A DNA stretch of 64,000 nt from Isoetes taiwanensis (Eukaryota > Streptophyta > Lycopodiopsida > Isoetales > Isoetaceae), in NCBI GenBank assembly GCA_021234155.1, contig JAJEKV010000001.1:37618826-37682825 (forward strand), in the 5' to 3' direction. This document shows, one piece after another, positions 1-11,496 of the stretch. A model generated the notes under the pieces. It saw only the letters and a program-made list of their open reading frames with translations. It was not told where the DNA came from and did no database searches. The position numbers were made by a program, and so were the translations under genes. Each line of letters begins with the position of its first letter. Within the stretch, counting starts at the first letter, position 1.

Positions 1-73
1 CACCTGTGACATGTGGACCAAAATGATTAATCTATAAATGGAGCTCATGACAAAGAGACTATTGAGTGTTGAC

Positions 74-1491
74 ATGGAGGGCAATACAACTCGAGTGGTA
101 TTGGGAATCTTAGGTAATAATTTGACTAATTTTTCGATGATGAAAGTGTTGAATCGCATGGAACAATGACATGAAGTTTCAACTTGCAGGCAATGTTACT
201 GCTTCAGCATTTTTCTTGTCCCCTTTGTAAGCCCTTAAGAATGGATACCCTTAGTTATTGAATATATTTTAACATCAAGTGCTTTCCATTATTCAGGCCG
301 ACATTTTGGAAGATTGTGAGGAGTAAATCCACCAGTGACTACTCACCATTACCATATCTTGCTTCCTTCCTTAATTGTCTACTTTGGACATGGTATGGTT
401 TTCCATATATCACCGACAACAACCTTCTTGTTCTGACAATTAATGGAGCCGGAGCTATTATGGAGTTTTTATACTTGACAACTTATTTCACTTTCACTTC
501 AAAAAAGAAAAAGGTGATATTTCAACTTTAAAATTCCTTAATATTTACAAGCATTATTATCACTAACATTGTTTTGTATAATTCTATTTGTTCCACCATT
601 TTCCTCGTCTGGACATACAATAATATATGTACAGACTTACACAACATATTACACTAATTGTGCATTGAGCATTCATGGAAAAGGAAACAATATTCCATGA
701 AACAATCTGTTAATACATGATAGAATGGAATGGGATGGAAAATACGATGACAAGATATAAAGCTTTTGTTATCCCTACTTCATGTAAATTCACATTGTAA
801 AAGATTCATGTGGGTAGTTCATATGATCAATGATGGACCAATGGGCATAGTTCCTCACGTGATTTATTTATTATATTCTAACCTTACAATTATTATTTCA
901 GGTTATCGTTGCTACAACATTTTTTGCCATTCTACTATTTATCGGAATCACAATCACAATATCAATGATATTCTTACAAGATAGCAAAAGAGAACTATTT
1001 GTCGGTTTACTTTGTGTCATATTCACGATATGTATGTATGCCTCTCCACTATCTATCATGGTAGGCTTGGATGCGAACTCTTCTATTTCTTACTTTCTAT
1101 GCCTTACTAATGTTGGTTATTGTTTATTTTTCTGCAGCGGTTGGTTATTTCTACTAAGAGTGTACAATATATGCCCTTTCTACTATCTTTCTTCACTTTT
1201 ATCAATACTAGTATATGGCTTGCTTATGGGGTTCTTGGTCATGATATGTTTATCATGGTAAATGCAATGTTCTTTGCTATGCTACTACTTGCATTGTCTA
1301 TTTTGATACTGATATATTTCTTCTTTTAGATACCAAATGGCATTGGTTCTCTTTTAGGAATAGCACAACTCATCCTATATGGTGTTTATCGCAACGACCA
1401 ATATGATTCGAAAATTGCATGCATGGAAGAAACTAGAGATACATCAAACAGCATTGAAATCTATATACAAGAGCCATCTAAACAGTATTAG
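74..1491 (+). CDS. SWEET family sugar transporter, complete six-exon gene
   Basis: SWEET proteins are seven-helix membrane uniporters that move sucrose or hexoses across plasma or vacuolar membranes. Exons by eye: 74-113, 190-226, 297-513, 902-1060, 1138-1257 and 1330-1491, all bounded by GT-AG and in phase, giving 244 residues (typical family length is about 230-300). Both MtN3/saliva domains are visible. The first has GNVTASAFFLSPLPTFWKI, then LLWTWYGFPY and NGAGAIMEFLYL. The second has CMYASPLSIM, STKSVQYMPFLLSF, LAYGVLGHDMF and IPNGIGSLLGIAQLILYGVY. The start ATG lies in a short first exon ending at the usual SWEET splice point before GNVT. The C-terminal tail after helix 7 is short and acidic/polar. 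No frame break is seen, so the gene is probably functional. Clade and substrate cannot be assigned from motifs alone. Confidence 0.93.
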
Positions 1492-2290
1492 ATGGCATCT
1501 GCTCTAGGAACCATGCAAGACTGCATTTGTTGCGATAGAATGTAATATAAATGCTGAGTAATATAACATTTGTCACATGTCGAAGGCTGTTTAGACCAGA
1601 TGGCAGAATATTTTCAAGGTTGTTTTTATATATTGCCTAAAAATCTTCATACTAGGCAAGATGGAATAATTTTAAGATTCCTAGAGGATACAATAAGAAG
1701 GAACTTTGAGATGATGGCTAACTATTTATATTGTACAAGAATTTATTGCGGCGGCCTTTCCCGCCTCAAATCTGTCGTTCTATTTAAGGTTCTTGAAATA
1801 AATTTGTTTAGTAAATTGAAATAGAGTATGCATTTGAAATCAATTTGGTGTTCAGTAAATGAAATATAAAGGTCTGGGTATAGACTTTTTTTTTCTCTAT
1901 TCGAGTAAACAGAAGTTAAGAGAGTGAAAATTTATGAAGGAATATGTAGTACATTGTGTAAAGATAAGACATCATTAATGTTCGAGCATGATTATCTTTA
2001 TATACATTTAACATTAAAACTGCAGGGGCTTCAATTTTGTCTAGCCGCTTATAAATGTATATAGCTGCATACATTTGCACCTCCATTGTTAAGACCAAGC
2101 TCTTCTACCAATGTTTAATTCTAACATAACACTATTGACAACTCAATTATTGGCATCGATTCGAGCCATCAGAACGGCGTTCTGGAGAGGGACAAGCCAT
2201 CTATATACATACTATCATTTTATTTAGCCAATTATCAACATCTTCTCACAGCAACATTCCTTCCTTAACCTTTGATCCCCTCCCTAGCCT
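1492..2290. other. AT-rich 3' flank of the SWEET gene, no gene seen
   Basis: Short open frames here have no recognisable motif. Near 2155-2200 there is a diverged copy of a CATCGATnCGAGCCAT sequence that also occurs twice at 40.85 and 41.22 kb, which suggests a dispersed short repeat. Confidence 0.4.
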
Positions 2291-2349
2291 CCCTTGTATT
2301 TTTCTTTCGTGTTTTTTGGTATTTACATTATATACGATTATATATATTT

Positions 2350-2480
2350 CCACATGATTGGTGGTGATGTTAATTTCCACATGCTTGGTGATGCTATTAT
2401 TGTTTTCCACCTGATTGGTGATGCTATTATTTTTCATCCCTGGGTAATGATGCTACTGCTGCTGCTGCTATTATTATTTT
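2350..2480. repeat. degenerate GTGATGCTATTATT minisatellite, left part
   Basis: Several imperfect copies of a unit like GGTGATGCTATTATTTTCCAC follow one another and end in CTG/ATT simple repeats. A matching block continues at 4498-4610, so the minus-strand LINE between them appears to have inserted into the array. Confidence 0.6.
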
Positions 2481-2689
2481 TTTTTTGAAGTTAAGGCAGA
2501 GATTATATTACATGTAGAAAATTACATGAATATACAGCAACATTAAGGAAAAAAACAAACCTTAATGCTGCATACTCAATCCACAAGGGATGAACTGTGA
2601 GAAAAGAGGCCCTCGACTTATATATGACAAAATTGCTGGGGTCTGATATCACAAATACTTATACAGCCATTATGATAACTTAGAAAGTT

Positions 2690-4497
2690 TTTCCTTTTTT
2701 TTTGAGTGACCCATATTCAAGCGTATCCCACGTCGAATTCTAGAGGGTCAACTTGCACCAGAGGATAAATTGTCTCCAGCTCGTCCAGATCAAATGGAGT
2801 CTGGTCCATCAACTGCAGCACGAGATCAGAAGTGATCTCAAAATGGTTCTCCCATATTTCAGCAAAGACTTGCTTCAGAGACAGGTTGTTCCACCACCAA
2901 ATATCTTCATTACCAAGAACTATGCCCACAACAGTCTATGCTTTGTTTCAGAAATTTCATTTTCTCCTCAATTTGCTTTCTTGTCCACTTGGCCAGAACT
3001 GGTTTCCTGTACTTCCCTAAATCAAGGGGGATGACTAAGTCATAGTGACTGGTTACGAATCCTGTCAGCATCAGTATCATCATTAGACAAGGACAGCTTG
3101 TAAAAAGCAAAAAAACCATAATAACTGCCAAGTGAGTCCCAATTTGAGTTATATGCCAGGCCCTTAAGTCTTCTATAGGCTAAGGCAGTTTCTACTAGGA
3201 TTGACTAGAAGCAAGCTTTCAACCAATTAAGGTTAAAAGGCAGAGAATTATGGTGAACTCTATTCTTGTATTTCCAGATCGACTAGAGAGCAAGAGTTCT
3301 GAGGGTGCCGATGAAAGCATTTGGAAATTGAAGAAACTCCAGGAACTCAGATGCAGAAGAACCTGTAGTGACACCACAGAGATTCCTTGCCCAGCTCCAA
3401 AAAGGAAGGAGTCTTGGGCATTGGAAGATATGCAGGCTAGTTTCAACCTGTGAGCATCCAAGAGAGCACAGATTGGAAACGGATGGATTGTTTCTGGCTG
3501 CCGTTTCATTTGATGATAAACTCTGACAGAGTAGCTACCATCTGAAAAGAATGAGCTTCTAAGCACAATAGGCCTTCCAACCTATTGAACTGAGATTGAT
3601 TCGCAGTTTCATTAGAGCACCCCCAAACTGTAGAAGACTTTAAGTCTAGAGGTATGAGAGGAGCTTGTAGATCCTTGAGACTTTGTACACCTTTTTGCCT
3701 TTACAGCTCCATGACGGGGGTCAAGAATGGCCATTCCATCCCTCAAGGGCCCGCATAAGCATTCCATATATTCTCCTGTTATTAGGAGAATTCTGTATCT
3801 TTTGAGTAACTTGGTCAAGAAAGCCATTGATCTCCTGCTCTAAGGTCTGAAATGATATTCAGACCAGCTGAACTCCATTCCTTGTACTTTCTAGGATGTT
3901 TGAGAGCCAAACAACCTGAGGCATATGGCTGAAGATTGTGGTGCCAAAAGAAGTAAAAATATGGACTTACTTGGGTGAACTTATCAGTATGAAAGTAATG
4001 GGATACTTCATTCCAGGCTTCAAAGATTCTTCTCATGACCATGGAAGTATGTGGAGCAGCATTGAATTGATAGAAGGCAGGGTCTAAAAGCTGATGATGA
4101 ATTGCATTGCTACCAACTGGTTTGGACTTATTCAACCAGTATCTGATGAATGACAGGGCAGAAGAGCCACATCCATCAAAAAGAGCTCGTCATACCAGTT
4201 TAGCTGCAAGGACTTGCGCTTGCTTGAATAGGTCCTTGCAACCTAAACCCCCTGAAGATTTGGGACGGATAAGGTTGTGCCAAGATACTTTGTAGTCCCC
4301 TTGCCAAATGAATTTCCTCATAGCAGCTTCTATTTCTGTATAGGGAGCCTTGTCTGCAACTATTGCTGAAGAACAATATATATGAGAGCTGCTTATTACA
4401 CTGTTTACTATTCCAACCCTGCCAGCCAAAGAAAGAGAGGCTGGTACATCATAAATTTCTTTTTGATTTTGCTGGTAATAGGAGACCATAGTTTCTA
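2690..4497 (-). pseudogene. LINE (L1-type) ORF2 3' part, decayed
   Basis: Read on the minus strand, 4489-4190 encodes the typical end of a plant L1 reverse transcriptase protein: LSLAGRVGIVNSVISSS followed by FIWQGDYKVSWHNLIRPK and SSGGLGCKDLFKQAQVLAAK. At about 3480-3380 a zf-RVT-like cysteine/histidine stretch is read in another frame, with CSLGC and then LHIFQCPRLLPFWSW. Stops and frame changes separate these segments, so the copy is dead. The plus-strand T run at about 2684-2702 would be the poly-A tail of the minus-strand element, and a second T run lies at 2471-2485. The copy is 5'-truncated, lacking endonuclease and most of the reverse transcriptase. Confidence 0.8.
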
Positions 4498-4615
4498 CCT
4501 ACATGATGATGCTATATATAGTCCAACCATTGGATGGTGCTATTATTTTCCACCCGCTGGGTGATGCTATTTACTCTTCCACCTTTTGATGATGTTTTTT
4601 TTTTCATCTATATAT
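4498..4615. repeat. degenerate GATGCTATTATT minisatellite, right part
   Basis: Imperfect copies of GGATGGTGCTATTATTTTCC and relatives continue the array seen at 2350-2480, on the other side of the LINE. Confidence 0.55.
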
Positions 4616-4739
4616 TTGTTGTTGTGGGTATTAATGTTTCATGGGTGCTTCCAATCTTTTGATTTTCCCTTTATTTTTGGTGGTCTCTTGTCCACGGTGC
4701 ACATATCCATGTGTTCCACACTTTGTTTTCAGGTTCTTC

Positions 4740-5660
4740 TCTAAACCCTAGGCGCTCTGAAACCCTAGGCGCTCTGAAAGCCGGTCACACGTTTTCAATC
4801 ATAACTGGAGATCTGGAAGTCCGTTTCAGCCGAAATCTATTGCGTTGGAAAGCCATCTCAGAGTTCTTTCTATCGGTATATGATTTGCATATGTTTCACT
4901 GATTATTTTACATCAGAAACACAGATTTTCGGGCTGCAAATTGGGGTCCCAAAAAACCCTGAAGTGCTGCTGGTGCTGCCCAAACACCTTTGATCATATC
5001 TGGAGATCAAGAACTCCGTTTCTGCTGAAATTTATTGCTTTGGAAAGTCATCTCAGATTTCTTCTTGTTGGTATGTAATTTGTATATGTTTTCAATAATT
5101 TTTCCTCTGCAAAAACTCGAACTTGTTGGCTGTAAATCGAGGGCGCAAAAAATCCCTGAAGTGCTCATGGTATTGTCCACATACTTTCTATCGTATCTGG
5201 CGGATTTTAACTCCGTTTCAGCTGAAATTTGTCTCGTTGGAAAGCTCCCTCGGTGATCTTTCTGAAGGTATGTGATTTGCATGTGTTTGAATGGTGTTTC
5301 CATAGCAAAAGCACAGATTTACAGCCTGCACCACCACTTTGTGGTTCATATTACATTTTTGTTCATATCTCTTTCTCTGTGACTCGGTTTCTCATGAAAT
5401 TTATATCTTTGGAAAGCTCTCTCAGAGTTCTTTCAAAGATATTTTATGTTGCTAATGTTTAGACAGGATTTCAGAGCAAAAACAACAGATTTTCAGTGCT
5501 GGCTTTAGGGTTTCCATTGTTCGATTTTTCAGCACTATATACTTTTCTTCATATCTATTGATCTGCAGCTCTGTTTTGGGAGCAATGCATATCATTGGAA
5601 TTCTTGTTCTGTGATGATTATAAAGACATATGGTTTGTACATATTCGCTTAAGATCTGAG
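4740..5660. repeat. diverged ~190 bp tandem array, about five units
   Basis: Each unit carries a core like CTCCGTTTCAGCTGAAATTT, then TTGGAAAGCTCTCTCAG and a TTTGCATATGTTT-like end. The GGAAAG (or its degenerate form) anchor falls at 4847, 5042, 5239, 5411 and 5597, giving spacings of 195, 197, 172 and 186. The units are clearly related but diverged. The first is preceded by a doubled AAACCCTAGGCGCTCTG at 4743-4778. No protein is encoded consistently across units. The array lies directly upstream of the palindromic array and the LINE. Confidence 0.75.
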
Positions 5661-5759
5661 AGGAGAAAACAACAAGTTTTTGCAACCCGATTTTAAGACG
5701 GGATTCAGAGGGTGTGATACCATCCAATCACCTTGGCTTAAAGCATTTACATGCTGAAG

Positions 5760-6256
5760 CCTTGCAGACGGGCGTCTGTAAGGGGGAAAAAAACCATTGC
5801 TTATTTTCATTTCAGACATGCGTCTGTAAGGTGGCAAAGGTTGCACTAGAGGCTGCGCTTGATTTATGCACTTGAACACTTTCAGACAGGTGTCTGTAAG
5901 GTGAAAGAGCATGCACTTACTTCTTGCACTTGGAAGCCTACTCCCGCCCGACGCGTGGAAGCTTTGGGGAGGCGCCCCGTAAAAGGGACGAAGGTTGTGC
6001 GTCATCAAAGTGCTTGGAGGCTTTCAGACAAGCGTCTGTAAGGTGGCAGAGGTTGCACTAGAGGCTGCGCTTGATTTATGCACTTGAACACTTTCAGACA
6101 GGTGTCTGTAAGGTGAAAGAGCATGCACTTGCTTCTTGCACTTGGAAGCCTGCGCCTGCTTCTGACACGTGGAAGCTTTCAGATGGGCGTCTGTAAAAGG
6201 GCAGAGGTTGTGCGTCATCAAAGTGCTTGGAGGCTTTCAGACAAGCGTCTGTAGGG
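5760..6256. repeat. palindromic CAGACnnGCGTCTG repeat array
   Basis: The near-palindromic 14-mer CAGAC(A/G)(A/G)G(C/T)GTCTG or close variants occur seven times, at 5765, 5813, 5883, 6024, 6094, 6180 and 6239, almost always followed by TAAGG or TAGGG. A longer direct duplication of about 211 bp (5813-6023 versus 6024-6236) carries most copies. The array ends just before the first ATG of the LINE ORF1-like frame at 6270, so it could be the LINE 5' promoter region or a pre-existing array. Confidence 0.8.
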
Positions 6257-6269
6257 TGACACCGTATTC

Positions 6270-7830
6270 ATGGCAACTCCAGTGATAGAAGAGCCGGACG
6301 AGCCCTGCGTCCCTTCATCCAACCCCACAGATATGCATGTGGATGGTGCTCGTCTGCTGATCCCTCTACCTAAGCGCAGACATGGTAGCAAAACTTCTCT
6401 TGGGAGAGTACATAGATGCCATTCCCAATCGCGAGCCGGATGACACGGCAAAATTGACAAAAGTGCACATCGAAAAGAGAAGCGGGCAAAGTCTCGTGCA
6501 ACAAGCATAGCTCGGCAGGCATATGACGGATACTCTAGCCTAGCGGCAAGCCGTATCCGTGCTTCACCACCACCAAACCAGGTAGTTGAGGAGCACTGGA
6601 AACAGGTTCAAGCAATGGCAGAGGGCAATAGAGCTCGAATTGCGGCTTGGCGGAGGAAATGCAGGCCTCCGCACCCAAATTGCTCAAGAGGCAACCGGCT
6701 ATTGAAAAAACAGCGTGTTTTCAAAGATGGAGACCGCGATACGATTACTGGAAGATGGCCTTCGCCTAGTGCACTCGAAGGCGAAGGATAAGAAGAGTCT
6801 TAGCGACATGCAGCCCGCATAGATTCCTTGTACACCGCCATGGAAACCATGACACGGGACAAGCGGCGTGTTGAGCGAGGAGACAATGGTAACCATCTCC
6901 GCCGAGCGAGGTCGAGGGAGGCTGCGGATTTGTGATGCGAAAAGTCCAGGTAAGCCTTTGAAGAGAGCCAATCTGGCGAGAGCCCTTCAAAGTAGGGTCG
7001 AGACACAAGAAGTGGCCTCATACGCAATGAACCCTATCTTTGGACTCTCGCTGCGAAATGGAGCATAGCTCCGCGAGCCCAAGATCGAAAGATGCAGGAG
7101 GTGAGGGCAGCCATTCTTGAACAAGGCAAGGGCCTCAATGCGGGGCGCTCATGAGCAATTGCAGCGGTGCATCGCGTGAATTGACAAGGCAACAATTTCA
7201 GCGAGGAGCTAAGCTCCGGCCGGGGAAGGAGAGACCACTATACACCGCCACGGCAGATCCCACCTGCCAAAAGAGTGCAAAGGCGTCGGCCGGGGCCGTC
7301 TACTCTTGCACCCCAAACGCTCCATGCCACCCCCGCCCTAACGTAGGCCACGACCTATGCCCCGCCGACAACAAACAACTCTGTTGTAAGCCGGCGGATT
7401 GACCCAACGGTCGAGAGATCTCCGGAGCCGAGGCGGAGAAGCCACAATGTGGTGGATGCGTGGCTTTGTAATATAAGAGCGGGGAAGACCTCATTACTTA
7501 GGCTCCAAATGTTGATTCTTGCTCGAATGACATTCCCCCCGCGGTAAACATTATTAGGGCGAGGCGCCATGGCGTCCGCACCAGACCGCCCGCGGGTGGT
7601 CACGTTCACGATCTGAGATCTAAGTGAAAGCGGCCATCTGCGCCCGGGGTAGGCGACTAAAGGAACTGCCCCGTATGTTGACCGAGACGACCCGGCCCAA
7701 CAAAGAAGACCCTTGTGCACGCGAGTTGGCCAAAGTTAAAAGCATTCGTGAGCGAGGGAGGAGCCGCAGGACTCGATTCGGGGCAAGATGCAAATTTCAG
7801 CCAGAATCGCCGCTACTGAATCTTGCTAAC
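6270..7830 (+). pseudogene. LINE ORF1-like, Arg-rich, broken
   Basis: From the ATG at 6270 an open frame runs to a TGA near 6439 and continues in the same frame afterwards with many basic residues (for example SRATSIARQAYDGYSSLA and ARIAAWRRKC), then breaks again around 6790. Position, base composition and basic character fit a LINE ORF1 (nucleic-acid-binding) region, but I recognise no conserved domain. Further Arg/Pro-rich frames continue to about 7830 without a single consistent reading. Confidence 0.5.
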
Positions 7831-7850
7831 CTTCTAGCGACCTCACGGCG

Positions 7851-8930
7851 GTGCTGCCGCTGCTACAGCCGTGGCGCTGCTGCTCAAGTTGCCTCACCTT
7901 ACATTTTCGCACATCTCGGGCTGCTCAAGTTGCCTCACCTTACATTTGCTCGCACATCTCGGCCGCTTCCACTTACGCCACCCCTTTCTGGCATGCCGCC
8001 TTTGAATCCCCCTGCTGCCCCTGCCAACAAATAGGAATTGTGCCTCCGCATGCTCTCACGGAATTGTCGGGGCTTCCCATGGCGAAGGGAGATAGTCTCA
8101 ACTTCGGTTACTTGCTTGAGACATGGATCTCATCTTCCTCATGGAAACATGGGAGCATACGAGGACCACTGGGATACCCGACTTGTCGGGGATACCGGCA
8201 CTACTCAATCTTCAATGATTGCCACAGAAAGCGGGCACGGGGGGTTATGCGCTACTACCGAACAACCTTAGCACAGTCAATCTCCTTGTTCAAGGCGGAC
8301 AAGCACAACCGGTACACTGTGGGTGCATGTGCAAAGCCGCGATGCTTGAGACCCCTCTTTGTGGCAGCCTGCTACTTTCCACATGCAGAAAGCAACTTCT
8401 ATCACACCCACTCGGATGTGGATAGGCTGGATCCCTATGTCGATCTATATGATGACATACAGCAGCATAACCAGTTGGACAGTGTCATACTCCTTGGAGA
8501 CTTCAATGCACGCACCGGGGTAGAACAACCCATGAGATTTGATCCCTTGACTGATGATATATTGCAGTTGCGTCCTGCAGAAGGAGCTTGGCCACGGACA
8601 TCAGATGACAATCAGGTCACATGCTATGGTCGACAGTTGCTTTTGCTCTGCAGTATCTTTGACACGGTAATCGCAATGGATCGGGCGATGGCCTTCCACC
8701 GCAAAAGAGCACTTGTAGGCGGGGAAAACCGGGCGGATCTAGTGTGGTGGACTATGTGTTGGTGCCTGAGCAGGATATGCATCTCATCAAGCACTTTCAG
8801 GTGGGAACAACTAATAGGGATGAAGAGATCGACTCAGACCACTTACCACTTTACTTGAAGTTGGCTTGGCAGGTTATGCGAACCCGGTGCAACAACTCCT
8901 CACATGCCTCAGCTGCGATTGGATTATGAA
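7851..8930 (+). pseudogene. LINE APE-type endonuclease domain, broken
   Basis: The frame 7851-8858 contains VILLGDFNARTG at about 8488-8523, the GDFNAR signature of exonuclease-endonuclease-phosphatase domains. In a shifted frame at about 8744-8900 it continues with VDYVLVPEQDM and IDSDHLPLYLKL, which holds the catalytic SDH(L/H)P motif. These are the metal-binding and catalytic motifs that nick target DNA for target-primed reverse transcription. The frame change between the two motifs means no active enzyme is made. Confidence 0.8.
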
Positions 8931-9046
8931 CATGCAGGGGCTTATGCCCAGATGCTTATAGATGACCTGGCAGAAATTTTGCAATATCCTACACTAGAGC
9001 AACAGACAGGCCGGCTGACTGATGTGCTTAGGACTGCGGCAGAGAG

Positions 9047-10150
9047 GTGCTTTGGGATAAGCCGCCCATGACGGACCTCGGGAACACAACCTTCCCACGT
9101 AATCAATGGTTTGATGCGAGTGCAAAGGAACACAAATCTTTGGCTCCGCCAAGTCCACAGACCGCTTTCGCCCACCGCATTTTCCTTAAAGCTAAGAAAG
9201 CGGGTACATTCGCGGCATCAAAGGGAAATGTTTTACCTCTTGGAGCGTCACCCGGGACCTTACGGCGAAGGGTTCTTAGAAAGCCGATTACAACCCACGG
9301 GGAATATCACTCCCGGCGGTGGAGGCAATACTTTGCAACAGCTTCTCGACCCTCGGGGTGCACATGCGGCATTACCCTTGCAAGAAGGCCCAATCTTGGA
9401 AATCGCAGTTCGGACGTGGAACAAGGCTTACGGCGTCTTGCCAATGGGAAAGCTCCGGACTTGGATGGTATGCGGGCAGAATTGCTTAAGTGGGCGGGGC
9501 CATCCATAATACCGGTGTTGACCGCCTTGTTCAACAAGGCATTACGGGGAAGGCTTCCATTTGCGGTGGACCAATAGCGAGTTGTTCCCATCTATAAGGC
9601 GGGTGACCCACCTTTGCCCGACCAGTCCGAACAATCATGGTCGGGTTCGGTGTTTGCAAAACCGCGTTTTGCGGGGATTCTCGAAAGGTAGTTGGCCGGG
9701 CTGGGCGGGAGGCGGCGGTGCGGGCCCTCACCCGGCAGGATTCGGACCTCGACACTCAACCATTGACCACATCTTTGCGTTGCGAACTCGATTGAAGGCG
9801 GCGGGAAACCGTCATGATCTATATTGTTGCTTTGTGGATTTTTGCGGCGTTTGACACGTGCCTCGGGAAAAACTATGGGCAAGATTGCAACTTGTTGGGG
9901 ATTCTGTAGATTTGCAGAATGCGATTATGCAGGAGCTATATGAAAGATGCTCGGTCGGTTGCGGCGGACAAGCCAGCCATTTGATAGTAGTATTGGGGTT
10001 CGTCGGGGGATGCCCTCTCTCCCCAACATTGTTTGGGCTTTACATTGATCAATTGGAGGGGCTTGGCGATAATGGGGGCGATGGAGCTCACCTTCTCTAT
10101 CGGATCATCAGACGGTTAATATATGCCGATGATGTGGACCTCTAGCTTAC
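9047..10150 (+). pseudogene. LINE reverse transcriptase domain, broken
   Basis: RT motifs appear across shifting frames: ANGKAPDLDGMRAELLKWA (about 9440-9500), GFGPRHSTIDHIFALRTRL (about 9740), a VDF aspartate motif before the break at 9850, CPLSPTLFGLYIDQLEG (about 10010) and the polymerase active site IYADDVDL at about 10120-10143. The order is that of a non-LTR retrotransposon RT. At least four frame changes or stops make the copy non-functional. A related but different RT fragment lies on the minus strand at 49.26-49.76 kb. Confidence 0.85.
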
Positions 10151-10489
10151 ACACCAGCGGACATGCAGCGACATCTCGATGCCACGGACACATTACCTCG
10201 CCGTTTAATCGATATGCGGCGTCAATCGGCCAAGACTAAGGTGGTTTTCATATCCTCTTCACGTCGGTAGAGAGTCCCCTCCGCCAGTTACCAAGGCGGA
10301 ATGTGGAAGTTGCATCCACATACAAGTATTTGGGAGTGGAGTTTCCTTCTACTATGCTTTGGGACACATCCATACGACTCAAAGTGACGGCAGTGGAAGG
10401 CACTATATGCAATGCAAAACAATAGTCATAGAGCGGAGTTGTATGATTGGGCCCATCAGTCCACACATGTTCAAGGTCTTAGTAGAGCT

Positions 10490-11316
10490 GTCCTTTTATA
10501 CGGGATGGAAGTATGGGGCCCGGTAGTATCACTTGCTACTTGGAATGACTTGGGCGGGTCTAGAAAGCCTTCTTAGTACGAGCACTAGGGGTGAAGTCCA
10601 CAGTCCCATATCAAATTCTGCGAGGAGCGAGGATTCTTGCCTCTTGAGGGCGGCCCTTGATCGCCACATTGTCTATTTTCAGAAGGTGGTCAATATGGAC
10701 GATGCTCGTCTCCCTAAACTAGCTTATATCATGGCAATGGGGCTTGGCGCCTCAAGGCCCTCTTTGGAGGTAAAAAGAGAGCTCAATGGTTGGCTAGATG
10801 GAATGTGCAGAGCACGAGGTGCATACATATGCAAGCGAGGCGAGATCACCATAGCTTGAGGCAATATCTTGACGCTTGCTTCCTCGGCAAGCTTTGGGAT
10901 GCCAATGCCCTTGAACATGTCAAGACAAAGACACTACGGTAGCCACATAAATCCCACATTGGAGCGAGGCCCCGCAATGCTACTGCGTACCCACTTGCCC
11001 ATGAAAAGGTGCGGACTCATTGCCTCCATTCGCCGCAGGGGCACATCATCTTCAAATTGAGGCAGGCGGATGGATTGGTGAGCCACGCCGGGGCGAGCTC
11101 TGTCAATCTTTGCCAAATGGGAGTCATTGAGGATGAATCTCATACCCTTCAAAGTTGCCCAGCATATGATCAAATTCGGACGCGCTATGCTAAGTTGGTT
11201 AGGCCTGGCCAACCGTTACATGTGACATTGAGCACAGCATCCGTACGGGTGCTAGGATCATACCTTCAGGAGGTTATGGACATGCGAGATCAGCTATGTC
11301 CTCGGGCACACACTTG
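10490..11316 (+). pseudogene. LINE C-terminal region with zf-RVT-like domain
   Basis: After LYGMEVWGP at about 10497 the sequence reads DRHIVYFQKVVNMDDARLPK, then in a shifted frame NLCQMGVIEDESHTLQSCP followed by AYDQIRTRYAKL. This has the Cys...His...Cys spacing of the zinc-binding tail of LINE ORF2 proteins. The frame ends at 11315. A homologous tail is found in the LINE fragment at 52.2-53.0 kb. Confidence 0.75.
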
Positions 11317-11470
11317 ACATGTATATATACATTGATGTATACTTGTACAGTTTGACAGCATTCTTATTACTGCCACGGTTTTTCCCTCCAAAACCAACCC
11401 GGACAGTAATAAGTTTGCTGCGCTCCTTATGGGTCCCATAGGCCGATTGGCCTCAGTGGACGATAAAAAA

Positions 11471-11495
11471 TCATTCTCATTCTCATTCTCATTCT
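11471..11495 (+). repeat. (TCATTC)n LINE 3' tail
   Basis: Four perfect TCATTC units sit exactly where a LINE tail is expected, about 150 bp after the end of the ORF2 remnant. The tail is a simple repeat rather than poly-A. Confidence 0.8.
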
Positions 11496-11496
11496 A

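Larger units (their letters stand above)
6270..11496 (+). mobile_element. GC-rich non-LTR retrotransposon (LINE) with ORF1, endonuclease, RT and TCATTC tail
   Basis: The segment is distinctly more GC-rich than its surroundings and carries, in order, an Arg-rich ORF1-like region, an APE-type endonuclease, a reverse transcriptase and a C-terminal cysteine/histidine domain. All are on the plus strand and all broken by stops or frameshifts. It ends with a 3' UTR and a simple-repeat tail at 11471-11495 (four TCATTC units). The 5' boundary is uncertain and might include the tandem arrays at 4740-6256. Target-site duplications were not identified. Confidence 0.8.
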
